Made by a program: the position numbers and the translations under genes
Part shown: piece by piece, positions 21,063 to 34,545 of the stretch
How positions within the stretch are numbered: position 1 is the first letter of the stretch
Layout of the letters: each line of letters begins with the position of its first letter
The notes under the pieces: model-generated
Databases searched by the model: none
What the model was told of the DNA's origin: nothing
What the model saw: the letters and a program-made list of their open reading frames with translations, nothing else
Assembly (NCBI GenBank): GCA_039654915.1
Contig: CM077596.1
Coordinates: 58,650,501 to 58,714,500 of the forward strand
Direction: 5' to 3'
DNA from: Aquilaria yunnanensis
Taxonomy: Eukaryota; Streptophyta; Magnoliopsida; Malvales; Thymelaeaceae
DNA length: 64,000 bases

Positions 21063-24000
21063 CATATTCTTTGAACGTGAATAAAGTACTTGTAATTGGG
21101 GTGAATTTTTTAATAATATATTTTTCTAATAAATTTATTAAAAGAAACACAATAAGCATAAAAAATATAATTTAATATAAATATACTCTTAGTTTTTATT
21201 TAAAATAAAACATATAGTATTATAGCTTATCCAAGTTTTAAAAAAATTGGTAACATGAACAATAGGGTAAATTTTGTAGATAGCCCATACTCCATAGCCT
21301 TTAATTTATGTTTACTTTTCAGTCTTAACCTATTAAATATTCTCTTTTTCTTCTAAATTTTTTAAAATATTCTCTATTAATCCCCAGTTGGATGAAATCT
21401 ATTAATTGAAAGTAACTATGTTTATGTAACATCAATGTTTTAAATTATTTTAAATTATTAATAACTGCTATCTAAGAAATTTGAACTGACAAATTGGTTT
21501 TTTACAATTAAAAAAATCATTATCAATTTTTCCCATATAAGAAATAGTTATTATGCACAATGCATGCAGTTATTGTGTAACAATATTTTGCTGGGTTGAC
21601 AAATTGCACATAGTGGAGATAAATTCAAATGTATTTAAATGGTTTAGAATTGAAAAAAACCAATAAAGAATTTAGGATGAAATTTAGTTTATATAGGATA
21701 TTGATCAAGGAGATTAACTTTTTCAGTGTTAGTTGCTATTTTATTTAATAGCTTATTTTATCTACTTTTTCAGTGCTAATTGCATATTTTATTTAACAGC
21801 ATATTTTATCTATGTGAAAAAAATAAAAAAAAGATTATATTTGGATTTCATGGGCACCTTATATCTATTTTTTTTTTGTTTTATCTTGAATATATTAGCT
21901 ATCATGTCCTCTTGGGAACAATTTTTATAATCAACATTAGAGTTTTAGGTAATTTATTAAATATGAAAATTAAAATGTTAAAGAAAAAATTAAAAAAACT
22001 ATCTTTTGATAGATTTTTTTTTCCAAATTCTAATACTAATTGCTAATGCAAATGCCAAATGGGCTCCTAGTAGATTAAAAAATAAAGACCCCACAAAATT
22101 TACTTTTATACTCATTATAATAAATTACTTTAATTTTCAAAGTAGTTATTTTACCAAAAAATATTAAAAGTATATTAAAATTTTTTAATAATTAAATAAA
22201 TACAAACTTAATACTAGATTTCAAATTTAAATTTTTTTTAATTAAATTATAAAAAAAATGTAATAGGCATAAGCGGAAAAAAAAAGGAAAAAATAGACAT
22301 CATACATATAAAAAAGGATAACTTAATCGTGTTTATGTAACATCAATTTTTTAGATTATTTTAAATTATCTAATAATTGCTCTCTTGGAAATTTGAATTG
22401 ATAAATAGATTTTTTACAATTAAAGAAACTTTTTTATTATCAATTTTCTTAATATAGGAAATAATTATTGTGCACAATGTTTGCACTTATTGCGTAGCAA
22501 CTTTTTGTTGAGTTAATGAATTACAGCTATTGGGGAAAAATGAAAAATTTTTTAATTTTCTCAAACTAAAAAATACCAATCAAAATTTGAGGATAATATT
22601 TAACTCACATAAGATATTGATCAAGGAGATTAACTTTTCCAGTATTAATTGCATATTTCAATAGTATATTTTATCTGAGTTAAAAAGCAAACAAATTGAA
22701 GGTTATGTTTGAGTAATTTTCATGGGGCATCTTATATTGATTTTTTATTTTATCTTGAATATATTAGCTATCACGCTTTTGTTTGGAAACAAATTTTATG
22801 ATTACCATTAGAGCTTTAAGTAATTTCTTAAAAGTGAAAATTAAACTACTAAAGCAAAACGTTAAAAGTTACTCTTAGATAGTTTTTTTAAATCTTTGAT
22901 ACTAATTACTAACGTTAATGCCAAACAATGTCACTAGCGGATTAAAGAATAAAGTCCCCAAAAAATGTATATGTATAATTATTGTAATAAATTAATTTAA
23001 TTTTTGAATTATTTATTTCTATAAAAGATGTTAAAAGCATATTGATTTTTTTTATTAATTAAATAAATAATATTTAATAATATATATCAAAATAAATTTC
23101 TCAATAAACACAATCGCCATAAACAGAAAAAAAAAAAAACACACACACACACACACACACACCATATATATAAAAAAGCATAACTTAACATTAAATATAC
23201 CGTTATTTTTTATTTAAAATAAAATATGTGGTACTGTATTTTACCTAAGTTAAAATATGTAGTACTATCAATTTTCTCTTTTATTTCTAAACATTTTAAA
23301 ATATTTCATCTTACTCCCCGATTATACAAAATCTGAAATTTACTTTGAAAAGTTTGGGAAGCTAATTAATAAAATGTATATTTTATGCACTTTGAAAATT
23401 TATGTTTGCAATTTATTGAGCTATACACATAGAACTATTTATGTAAATTTTAGTTCACCTTTGCGCTTTCATGCTTACTATTTAATTAATTTCTACCTAA
23501 TTTTTATCTTTTAATTTATTATTAATTGTTTATTGATTCTTTTCAGTTGTATTTATGCTTTTGAATTAACCTTAATGCTGTTGGCAAAGTTTTATGACTT
23601 AAATGCAAACTAAAATACAGATCAATGACTGGACTATAAGCAATAAGAAAATATTTTAAAAACTACACTTAGTTAGGAAAATAATTTTTAAAAGTATACA
23701 TGTTTGCTAAAAAACTGAATTTCCTCAGAGACTCAATCAAAAGTAATGATTAGGGGGAAATGGGGAACAACATAAAAAGAAGAAGAAGAAATAAGTCCCT
23801 AGTTCTTGGGACACATAGTGTAATGGCCCAACAAATAGTTTTCCTATCTCGTTTGCCAAGGTAGGCAGATCTAAAGTTCAATCATCAAATAAGTGTGTTA
23901 TTTTTAAAATTATTTTTAGAATATTTCATATTAGTTCCCAATTAGATGAAATCTATAAACTCTAAGTAACTGTATTTCTATAACATCAATATTTTAAAAT

Positions 24001-25332
24001 TATTTTAAATTTTTTTATAATTTCTCATAGAAATTTGAAGTGAGAAATAATTTTTTTCACAATTAAATAAACTTTTGCATTATCAATTTTTCCATATATG
24101 AAATAGATATTGTGTACAATGTATACTTTTATTATGTAATAGTGTTTGGTTTGGTTAACAAATTGAACCTATTGAGACAAATTAAAATATTTTTATTTTT
24201 TTTAGAATGAAAAGATAACAAATAAAAGTTTAGGATAAATTTAGCCCATATAAATCATAGATATTGGTGAAAATTAATTTTTTTTCAACAATTTAATTGT
24301 ATATTTCAATAGTATATTTTACCTAAGTTAAAAAAATTGAAGATTATATTTGAGACAATTTTCATGGGAACACCTTACATCTAATTTTATTTTTGGCTTC
24401 ATCTTGAATATAGGCATTAATTAAAAAGACAAATAAAAGATTTATCCATAAATAAAAAATATTTCATTGAAGTTAAAGGATAATGAAATTGATAAAACCT
24501 TGTGCATAAGGTCTTGTTTAATGAAAAAATGAAATAAATGAGAAGCTTTTTTCCAAAATTAAACTTTAACATCTTAATGATGGATAAAAATTTAATTTAA
24601 TAGTTTAATGGAAAATTTTAAGCCCCTAGTAGCTAATATCTAAAGAGATGATTTTCCAACAGGGCAAATGCATAGGGTCGTTGGATAGTATGGACACACT
24701 TTTCCAACAGTCTTACATTGGAAAGTGCAATAGATTAAAATATGAGATCTTAAATGAAAAAGAACTAAAAGATGGATGTGTTTTGAAGAATTTAGCCATT
24801 TTCCTAAAATAGTGTAATTACAATAATAGGTTTATTTAAAACGTTACAATATATTAAACTTTAAAGGCAAAAAAGACGTTCAACATTTGTGTACATTCGT
24901 ACTTTTTATAATATAAGATTTATTAAAAAAATTACTGATCATTTGATTGTTCTAAGTTAGACAATGTCAGATTTAAAATTTTGGACAGAAATTTTAGTTT
25001 GACATCGTAATGGGATGATTTCAAAGAGTTCTGGCTTAATGGATTTAGAGTAAAGCTTGTTAAAATTTCCAACCAACCTAATAGGCCTAAAATCCCAAAA
25101 ATTAACCATTACTGAAAAATGACCATACACTTTTTAGCACCATTGATCTACGTCGCACAATTCTATACATTGGGCTACTCTATAAATAGCTTCTACTTTC
25201 CTTGTTTAGGGGAGTCTATTTTTATAATCATCCCACTATTTAGAATTCTTAGCCTATTTGATTTCTCCTCCACACTCATATTTGCTTCCACTAGGTTTTT
25301 TATTTGATATAAATTGAGTATTTTGTTTTGTC
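21063..25332. other. AT-rich noncoding DNA with diverged dispersed repeats
   Basis: No credible gene. At least three diverged direct copies of a several-hundred-bp unit are visible, anchored by TAACATCAAT at about 21427, 22338 and 23981. Each is followed by a stretch rich in ATTATTTTAAATT, then AAATTTGAA, then TTTTTTACAATTAAA, and each is preceded by a tract on the theme CTATTAATCCCCAGTTGGATGAAATCT. They look like relics of an old element. An (AC)n microsatellite lies at about 23140-23162. Confidence 0.55.
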
Positions 25333-25911
25333 TGTGACACGGCCCTTTATGGCCCTGCCTAGGAAGCCTATGAGAACAAGTCTCATATTGGTTACAATTG
25401 GCTAATTAATTATGTGCACATTGATTAAAACTTCATGCCACTAGTTGTTTAACCTAAGAATACAATTATGCATGCAAGAGTTGCTTTGAGCGAGTATAAA
25501 ATCATAAAAAATTTATGTAGCCTAGGCATTTCCATAAAAACTAATGTTCAAAGAGTCAAAGCATTCAAAACTTTTATAGAATTAATATGAATCCTACACA
25601 TAATTAATCATGTGTGGGCATTTAATTAATTGTAGACTATGTCCTACACCCAATGGCAACCCTAGAGTCCATAACCTTATTCATACACATTGGAGGCTAC
25701 TACCATAAATTATATGTACATAGGGCTAGTACTACTGAGATCTAATCAACTAACTTCCACCTTAGATGAGAGATCCCGGTAGCAAGCCTCAATGATCCTC
25801 CATGTGCTCATTAGCCTTTGTGGCTAAGAAAACTATAGTTAATAATGTAGCTTAACCAACAAGCAACTAAATAAACTAGAATCTCAATGATTCTCAAAGC
25901 GATATACTTCT
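25333..25911. other. Possible LTR fragment left of the TRIM
   Basis: Begins TGTGACACGGCCC, a start seen in plant LTRs, and has no coding content. Its other end was not located with certainty; 38815-38822 (GCTGTAACA) is a candidate. Confidence 0.3.
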
Positions 25912-26360
25912 TGTAACGACCTAAGTCCAGAACTGGTTAACAGAACACCTACCCACACCACATGGGCTATCCTTTGAAAAAATATAAGTGCTAGGTGCTT
26001 ATGTTTTGGAATTGGAGCCTATATATCCACATAAGACTTCCCACAATTCACCCATGTGGAATATGGAGGTGTTACAAACTCCCGCCCTTATATACCTAAT
26101 GCCCCCGTTGGCGTCAATCGGATTACTTTATCCCCTGGACCAAATAACCTCTCTAATCGGACTATTTAGCCCCTGGCTAAGTAGCCTCTTGAATCCAGGA
26201 TCAGTCCTGGTATACGATGCATGTGCATACCCACTATGTCACACCATCGTGGTCCCGGGTCAGCTCTGATACCATCTGTAATGACCCAAGTCTAGAACCG
26301 GTCAACGGAACACCTGCCCAGATGACATAGGTTATCCTTTATAAAAGGATAAGCACTAGG
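25912..26360 (-). mobile_element. TRIM-like miniature LTR retrotransposon
   Basis: Left LTR 25912-26076 (165 bp, TGTAACGACC...GGTGTTACA), then a minus-strand polypurine tract (26077-26090, reverse complement TAAGGGCGGGAGTT), about 170 bp of noncoding interior, a primer site (26263-26274, minus strand TGGTATCAGAGC), and the first 84 bp of the right LTR (26277-26360). The right LTR is cut at CTAGG by another LTR starting at 26361. No protein-coding capacity. The LTR is the same family as 36535-36698, the 5' LTR of the gypsy element. The whole unit would be only about 530 bp. Confidence 0.78.
26263..26274 (-). other. Primer binding site of the TRIM
   Basis: Minus strand TGGTATCAGAGC, complementary to initiator Met tRNA, two bases from the right LTR at 26277. 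Confidence 0.8.
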
Positions 26361-29300
26361 TGATAAAGCTCTGAAACTATAATGCCCCAATTTTATAAAT
26401 CTTAATTTAGGAAAATATCGAAATTGCCCAGAGTTATTAATTAAAAATGATTTAAGAAATATATGGTAAAATATTTTCTTTTAATCTATTTTCCAAATAA
26501 TAAGAGTATTAAATGAAATTAGAGTAATTAAGTGACAATCCCAGGAAAACTAATATACGGATAATGTACCAATTTAAACAAACTATACGTCTCTTTAGAA
26601 GTCAAATAACACAAAGTTCAAACCCAATCCCAGCCAGTTTTACTTTCAATGGGCTACAGCATACCCTCACTCAATCTGCTCTATATGTTGAACCTCATTA
26701 TATGGTTCAGTATACTCTATCTTCTTATAGTACTCACCTAAGAAAGCATGTTAAAATGAGAGGTGAGCACAACTTGCTCAGTAAGGGGGAAGTATTAGGC
26801 CTATCACATAGGTCCTAATATTCCCGCAACAAACAACAACAAATAATAAACTTTAAGTTATAGCAATTTAATTAAATAACAATTTCATACAACATCATAA
26901 CAACAATATCAAAGTCCTACTAGCATACTTGAACTACCATGCATATGCGTTATTCCTTTTACCGATTAAATCATATTTTATTGATCAATTATTTAATCCA
27001 ATACTTAAATGTCGTCGGACGAACCTAAGGTGGTAAGTGTGTACATCACCCACTCTCGAGATAACTCTTAGGCAGTGCCACTAAGGATGCCACCAAGCCA
27101 GAGCCTCTCGGGATACCTACGCCGAGGTAGAGCCTCTCGTGATGCCATCCATAAGCCTGGTCCCCCGCTAGGTATGATCTAGCAGCGCATAAATCATATC
27201 TCTATACTCCATATCAATATCGAGTCATGACTAGGGATGATCCGCCACCCTAACATGCCTCTTGGGTTCGAATCGTCCGTTTCGAACTTTTCTTCTAAAT
27301 TTACAGCTCGTCAGGCCATGTAGATATGGTTCATTGCCAACCATGCATACCTCGTGTTTTATCTTGCTCCTCAAATCTTTTTTACTTAATACAATCTTGT
27401 GTATGACAACATCAATTATATACAACATTCAATTGATGCATGATCGTAGCTCATTTTATTTTAGCTCTTTTTAGTAGAGTGTCATGATTCTAGTGCATCC
27501 TATTTCTTTTATCATGTTATCTTAGCTTAGTATTACATGATGTCATGACAATCAATGATATCTTTTTAAGTGTATTTATGATAAATGTTCACCTCATTTT
27601 TTTGTGAATTCTTTCTAAGTTGGTTATTTAGAATTTACACTCCTAATCCTTTATCTATCGGCTTATAGTAATTTATTACGACCTTAACATGCCACTAACG
27701 ATTGCTTTCAATCTCATCACATTGCTAGTGAGCTTATCGGCCCTAAACATGGTACTAGCAGTGTTTGTCTCGCCAGCCCTAAACATGGTACTAACGGGCT
27801 TATTTAGGCGGTCCTAACATACTTCTAATTTAATTCTTGTTACAAGTAGTTCTAGTATGATACTAGTGCCAAACATACATCATACATCACATCATTACAA
27901 CTACGCAACCAACTAACTAAAATTACATCTTAATGGAAGAGAACTAAAATAAAATAAAATAAAATTCTAGGAAAACTAATTAATTACCCAACTCATGTTG
28001 CCCACGCATTTAAAGATTTTGTTTAGCCTAATTGTTTATTTAGAATTTATTATTTGGGTTAATGCTTATTTTGGGCCTAAGAAGGCCCACGAGAACTAAC
28101 TCGCTTTTCCCCCTTACCTAATACGGAATAATACGGTGAATCGGGATGATTTCCTAGAACGGTCCTATAAAATGTTAGTAAGGTAGAAAATTAGAAAATA
28201 TACTAAAATTTGGAACTTTCCTAAATGGTGCTTGGAAGATTCACATCCTTGATATCTAGGCCAAAATTTTACCTAGTGGGCGAAAATGGTCTCGAGGTGT
28301 CTCAAGTGGCCTCATACCTATTCGGGATTGTTTCGGGAGCCTTCTTGATGTTGGTCCTAAAAAATACAGTGGCTACACACTAAGTTATATGCTCATTTAA
28401 TGACTATAAAAACTGATCTTGAAAGGAAAATTTTTTTATTTCAGTTACCGATATATTTTCGGGATCTTTGATGCTCCGGGAGTCCAAAGAAGCGCCAAAC
28501 CTTCAAGTGAAAATTTTCTAATCCTTTGTAACAACATGGCCAGTAAGGAAAAAAGAATTATTAGGGCTGTAAGATTTGAAATTAGTAGCCAAGATAATTT
28601 TAAAAGGGTTACGGTGGCTTATCGGAACCTAGGAGCAAATATGGACCGATTGCACCGGAAACGAGCAAAAACCCAAAAGTTAGATTAACGATAATCTACA
28701 AAAAAAAAATTACAGCAAAGATATAAGGCCTTTAGGTGTTGGAAAAAAAAATTAAAAGAGTGATATAGAAGGATTTGGACTCACTTGAACGAATTTGGGA
28801 TCGTCGGTACAATAGGATCAATTTTGGTGCCTAGATGAGATTTCTCTTCAACATACTGAATCTAGGCAAAAATATAGAATTAAATTAATGTTCCAATACT
28901 TTGGAAGAGCCAAGAATTAAAGCATGAATGGCTGGACTTACATGGTTTGATGGAGAAATAAGCGTAGATGAACAACCATCGCGAAGCGGACGAAAAGATT
29001 GTGAATGACCTTTTTCCCAAATTTCAATTTTTGTTTTGTTGCGGTGGTGAGTTGTTGAAGAAGAAAAGGACAAGAGGCAGTAGCAAGCTGTATTGTAATT
29101 GGAATGGAACAGGAGCAGGAGTCTTTGAGTTTCAGATTGAATTAAACTCCAAGGTGATTACAAGTGTGGCCAAGGAAAGAATAACAAATATAGTAATAGG
29201 TTAATAATGGCCAATGTAATTAAATAGGAAAAGGTATATTGGGTAAGCTTTAAAATTAAAGTTTGTAAAAATTATACTAGGAGTATGCTGCTGTGGAGTA

Positions 29301-29773
29301 TTATAAAATAGAAATTAGGGTTAAGTGAAAAATTATCTCATGCAACAGAAGTACAAACCGATTTAAACCTTACACGCGTGTTGGCTAAAATTTGAAAAAC
29401 CAAAGCAAACGAATTCAGAATTGAGTGAGGTAAATTTCTCTTGACTCATTTTTGCGAGAAGAATCCAATGGTGCTCCCAGATTTTCCATCCGATGCTTAG
29501 TTAGAAAAAACAAAAATGCCCTAGCCTAAAAAAAATGACTTTGAGTTTCCGGTTTAAAATTTGACTTGATAACCACTAAAGGAATTATCTAAGGATCAAT
29601 ATTCTTAATTTTATATCGATTTTCTAAATTGGTAGGTAAAATTACAAAAATACTCCTTGAGAACAAAATGTTAATTAATTAATTTTTATTTATTTATTAC
29701 TTATTTTTATTTTTTTTTATTTATTTAGGGTAATTTGGTAATCTTCTTTTCCTTAATTTCTAGGGTTATTACA
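26361..29773 (-). mobile_element. Long LTR of a gypsy-type element
   Basis: About 3.4 kb, from TGATAAAGCTC to GGTTATTACA, so TG...CA on both strands. On its right is a minus-strand polypurine tract (29774-29790, reverse complement TTTTAAGGGGAGAATGC) and then the C-terminal coding remnant of a gypsy pol. This makes it the 3' LTR of a minus-strand element. Its left end cuts the TRIM LTR. No 5' LTR of this family was seen. Short frames inside are not credible genes. Internal insertions cannot be excluded. Confidence 0.55.
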
Positions 29774-30225
29774 GCATTCTCCCCTTAAAAGAAATTTGTC
29801 CTCAAATTTGAAAGAGGCTATTGAGAAGTACCTTAAAGTTGTGTATACTTCTTCCAAAGCTCATCATCAACTTCCCAGGTTGCTTCTTGCTCTCCATGAT
29901 TATTCCAAATAACCTTTACCAGTTGAATAACTATGTTCCACATAACCTTTTCTCTACAATCCACAATGGCCAAAGGCTCCTTGACATAAGTGAAATCCTC
30001 ATGCAACTGCAACGGCTCCCACGGAATAATGTGCTGGATCTGGCTGATACTTTCAAATATTACTCATGTGGAACATGTTATAAATTCTAGCCAAATTAGG
30101 TGGTAAAGTGACTCTATAAGCCACTTTTCCAACCCGCTCTAAAACTTCAAAAGGTCCAACAAAATGCGGGGCTAACTTTCCTCTCACTCTAAAGCGTTGA
30201 ACTCCCTATTTTACCTCGAATATTT
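29774..30225 (-). pseudogene. C-terminal remnant of gypsy pol
   Basis: Minus-strand similarity to the post-integrase end of plant gypsy polyproteins: VRGKLAP, then GPFEVLERVGKVAYRV, LPPNLARIYNMFHMSN, and a tail reading ASFKFEDKFLL beside the polypurine tract. Stops and frameshifts are present. Cut at the right by a copia fragment. Confidence 0.75.
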
Positions 30226-30420
30226 AGGTGTGTTTGCTTTGTTCATTAGCACCAACTTGGCACTGACAAATTAGATCCTAGAGCCTTAAAATATGTTTTT
30301 CTTGGATACTCTCGTCTTCAGAAAGGGTACAAATGTTTTTGTCCTTTACTGAATCGATTTTTCATTTCTACTGATGTTACGTTCTTTGAAAACACACCTT
30401 ATCTCTCTAATACTCAATCT

Positions 30421-32296
30421 GTGTCTGCTAATGCCGATGACTGTTTGCCTTTACCATTTTTACTAACCCAAATAGCTCCTGATGCATCAAATACTAGCAG
30501 TACATCTTTAGAGCATATTTCTGATACTGATCCCCTACCGTTAGAGCGTCTGTCTCGTCCTGACCTACAAGTTTATACTCAACGTCCTCTAGTTGAGGTA
30601 CTACCAGGAGATTCATGCTTATCACAACCGTCTTCTTCATCTTCAATACCTAAGGATGATGATTTGGATCTTCCAATTGCACTCCACAAAGGGAAAAGGT
30701 CTTGTATTTCTCACCGAATCTCTAACTTTGTTTCTTATGATTGTCTATCATCGTCATACTCTACTTTTGTTTCCACCTTGTCCTTTATACCCTTGCCTAA
30801 GTCTGTTTCAGAAGCCATCTCTCATCCTGGACTGAAACAAGTTATGGAAGAAAAGATGTCAGCTTTGCGGACTAGTAACATGTGGGACTTGGTTTCTCTT
30901 CCGCATGGTCAAACTATTGTGGGTTGTCACTGGGTGTTTACTGTAAAGGTTCATCCCGATAGGACAGTTGATCGATTAAAAGCCCGTTTGGTTGCAAAAG
31001 GATATTCCCAAGTATATGTTATGGACTATTTAGAAACCTTTTCTCCAGTAGCCAAATTGACATCTGTTTGTATCATCATTGCATTGGCTGCTACATATGC
31101 ATGGCCCTTTACATCAGTTAGATGTGAAAAACGCCTTTCTTTATAGAGATCTTGAGGAAATTATCTACATGGAGCAACCATTGGGGTTTGTTGCTCAAGG
31201 GTAGGTTGATCGTGTATGTCAACTAAATAAGTCATTGTATGGTTTGAAACAATCGCCACGGGCATGGTTTAGCCGTTTCAGTTCAGTTGTTATGGAATTT
31301 TGTTTACTGTAGTGTGGTGTGGATCATTCTGTCTTTTATCGCCACTCTGAAGCTAGTAAAATCCTCTTAATCGTCTATGTTGATGATATTGTTATTACTG
31401 GCGATGATGCATTTGGTATTCATACAAAAGGCCTTGGTCCACTGAAATATTTCTTGGGAATTGAGGTAGCACGGTCTAAGATGGGAATATGTCTTTCGCA
31501 AAGAAAGTATGTTCTAGACCTTCTAGAAGAAACTAGTTTGTTGGGAACTAAACCAGTTGGCAGTCTCATGGTGCCAAATGTCAAGCTTGATGTAGATAAA
31601 GGGGAACTGTTGGAAGACCCTACTAGGTGTCGAAGACTTGTTGGCAAATTAAATTATCTGACTGTTACTCATCCAGATATTTCATTTGCTATAAGTGTAG
31701 TAAGTTAGTTCACGAACTCTCCCCGTACTAGCCATTAGGATGCAGTCGTTAGAATCTTAAGATATCTCAAAGGTGTACTTGGGCAAAGTCTTCTTTACCA
31801 AAATCATGGTCACACTCAGATTCGAGGATACACAGATGTTGATTGGGCAGGTTCCTACGATCGACGGTCTACGTCAGGCTATTGTGTATTCATGGGAGGA
31901 AACCTGGTGTCCTGGAAAAGCAAGAAACAAAGTATTGTCGTAAGATTAAGTGCTGAATCCGAGTATAGGGCAATGTCATATAGTACATGTGAACTAGTTT
32001 GGTTAAAACATCTTCTCATGGAACTTGGTTTCGGACACTCAACTTCTATGGAATTAATGTGTGATAATCAAGCAGCCATTCACATTGCTTCTAATCCTGT
32101 TTTTCATGAGAGAACCAAACATATTGAAGCTGACTGCCACTTTGTTCGTGAGAAGCTTCAAAGAAGTTTGATCAATACCCCATATGTCAAATTAGAGGAT
32201 CAACTTGCTGACTTGTTCACCAAAGCTTTAGGAAGATCTAAAGTAAAATCTATATGTGACAAGCTTGGAGTTTATAATATGTATGCTCCAGCTTGA
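30421..32296 (+). pseudogene. Copia reverse transcriptase and RNase H
   Basis: Frames 30421-31146, 31319-31708 and 31892-32296. Motifs: WVFTVKVHPDRTVDRLKA, KGYSQVYVMDYLETFSPVA, VYVDDIVITGDD, then RNase H with LSAESEYRAMS, LMCDNQAAIHIASNP and DLFTKALGR. Frameshifts lie near 31125 and stops near 31200, 31310 and 31706. The PPT-like GAGGGGGAG follows at 32295-32303. Confidence 0.88.
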
Positions 32297-32303
32297 GGGG
32301 GAG

Positions 32304-32462
32304 TGTTATGGAATGTTATATTATATTTTAGGAAGGATAATATTTCTTTCTTTATTCCTAGGGATTTCTTTCCTTGTATTCCTCTCCTATCTAATATATA
32401 AAGGTCATGTGAGGGTCTTGTATTATCAGGCGCTCAGTTTCTCCTCCTATTATTCTTTAACA
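32304..32462 (+). repeat. 3' LTR of the truncated copia, with TATA box
   Basis: 159 bp, TG...CA, preceded by the purine tract GAGGGGGAG. It contains TATATAAAG at about 32396-32404, the likely LTR promoter. Confidence 0.85.
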
Positions 32463-32523
32463 TAGGCCAAGTCTTTTGGATGGCCAAAAAGTGGGCTGCC
32501 TTGGTTAACTGATCAACTATAAC

Positions 32524-33204
32524 CTAGATTACATCATGTTGACGACAAGTAATAGGTAGCTCAACTATGAAATCCATTGCAATGTCATCCCACTTCCATT
32601 GAAGAAGCTCTAATAGTTGTAGCAGTCCTCTAGGTCTCTGATGTTCTACTTTGACCTTTTGACAAGTCAGATATCTAGATACAAACTCTGCAATATCCTT
32701 CTTCATGCCACTCCATAAAAAGCTTTTCTTCAAATCATGGTATATCTTGGTGCCCTCTGAGTGGATGCTCAACCGAGATGCGTATACCATCGATAAAACA
32801 TCATACTTCACCTCACTACCCTGGGGAACAAAAAATCTATTTTGAAATTTTAATGTACCATCCACATCTATGCTGAATCCCTTTTGCCCTAAAACTGACC
32901 TTTCTCGACATTGTGGATCCTCCCTTTGAGCCTCTTTGACCCTTGCCACAAGTGTAGGCTTCATATGCAAACTAGCTATGAGAACTTGGGGTCCCTTCAC
33001 TTGAACACCTAAGCTCATCTGACTAAACTCCTCAAGTAGTTTCCACTCAGAAACCACCATAGCATTTAGTTCAGCACCCATTTCTCTACTCAAAGTATCA
33101 GCCACTAGGTTAGCTTTACCTGGGTGATACTGAATAGTGCAATTATAATTAGAGAGATATTCAACCCAATAATGCTGTCGATTATTAAGTTCCCTCTGCG
33201 ACAA
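32524..33204 (-). pseudogene. Gypsy RNase H tail and integrase start
   Basis: A 226-residue open stretch. It begins with the RNase H end (RQHYWVEYLSNYNCTIQYHPGK, then NLVADTLSR), continues through a linker, and reaches the integrase zinc-binding region (H-x-EGTK...C-x2-C as LTCQKV) and the core start MDFIVELP with the first catalytic Asp. The core breaks off at the copia junction. Confidence 0.88.
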
Positions 33205-33653
33205 TAGATACTATAGGTGTTTATGATAAGTGAAGACCTTAAACTTTTCTCCATACAAATAATGTCGCCAAAGCTTTAACGCATGCATGACAGCTGCCAA
33301 CTCCAGATTATGAGTTAGGTAATTAAGCTTATGAGGCTTTAACTGCCTAGACCTATAAGCAATCACCTTTCCCACCTGCATCAACACATAGCCAAGCCCC
33401 TGATGCGATGCATCTAAATAAATTGCAAAATGACTTCACCCATCAGGAAGAGTAAGAATAGGTGCAGAGACTAATCACTTCTTTAACTCTTGAAAATTAT
33501 TTTCGCACTGCTCGGTCCACTGGAATGGTTGATCCTTTTTAGTCAGTTGGGTCAAAGGGTGTGTGCCAGCTTCGAATAACCTTCTACAAAATGTCTATAA
33601 TACCAAGCCAAGCCCAAGAAACTCCGAATCTCAAACACAGTCTTCGGTTGTTG

Positions 33654-34334
33654 CTAGTTCACCAAAGCTTCAACCTTACTAGGATCCACTAAAATTCCTT
33701 CCTTAGTTACCACATGGCCTAAAAAGGTGACACTGTCCAACCAAAATTCGCACTTGCTCAACTTTGCATATAGCTTACGCTCCTTCAACGTCTGAAGTGC
33801 AATCCTCAAATGTTCTCTATGGCTTTCAACATCTGGTGAGTAAATCAGAATATCATCTATGAAAATGATGACAAACTGATCTAGGTATGGTTGGAACACC
33901 CTATTCATTAGGCCCATGAAAGCTGTGGGTGCATTCGTTAACTTGAAGGGCATCACTAAAAACTCATAATGCCCATATCAAGTCCTAAATGCTGTCTTTG
34001 ACACATCTACCCATTTGATTTTCAGTTAATAGTACCCAGACCTCAAATCGATCTTGGAGAACACTGATAATCCCCTCAACTAATCAAATAGTTCATCAGT
34101 CCAAGGTAAAGGGTACCTATTCTTTATTGTCGCTAGATTCAGCTGTCGATAATCAATGTACATCCTCAAGCTGCTATCTTTCTTTTTCACGAATAAAACA
34201 AGAGCACCCCAAGGTAAAGTACTTAGACATATGAACCCCTTTTCGAATAGCTCCTGTAATTGGCTTTTTAGTTTAGCCATTTCAGAGGGAGCCATTTGAT
34301 AAGGTGCTTGAGAGATCGGAGCCGTTCTTGGCAA
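33654..34334 (-). pseudogene. Gypsy reverse transcriptase, broken
   Basis: 34080-34334 covers the reverse transcriptase start ([30 protein letters not shown]). 33654-33956 covers the palm end with [11 protein letters not shown], carrying the catalytic Asp pair, and FLGHVV. A stop and frame break near 34020-34080 separate them. Confidence 0.88.
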
Positions 34335-34545
34335 TAAATCAATGGCGAAGTCGATATCTCAGCTAAGTGGCATTCCAGGTAACTCCTCTGGAAACACTTC
34401 TAGAAATTCTTCCGTAATGGGAATAACAGCTACTAATTCAGGCTTTTCTGACTATGTCTGCACATAAGCCAAATAGCCAACGTCGCCCTGACGGAGATAT
34501 CTATCAGCTTGCAAACTAGAAATTAAGATTAAAGTTAAGCTCATT

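Larger units (their letters stand above)
30226..32462 (+). mobile_element. 5'-truncated Ty1/copia with 3' LTR
   Basis: Begins in the middle of pol, in the integrase C-terminal region (GCVCFVH, then DPRALKYVFLGYS), and runs through reverse transcriptase and RNase H to a 159-bp 3' LTR (32304-32462, TGTTATGGAATG...TTTAACA). The 5' LTR, gag, protease and integrase core are absent. It joins gypsy fragments on both sides. Confidence 0.85.

Noticed and set aside
25988..26269. A 93-residue frame
   Set aside because: It lies across the TRIM LTR and its noncoding interior; no known domain.
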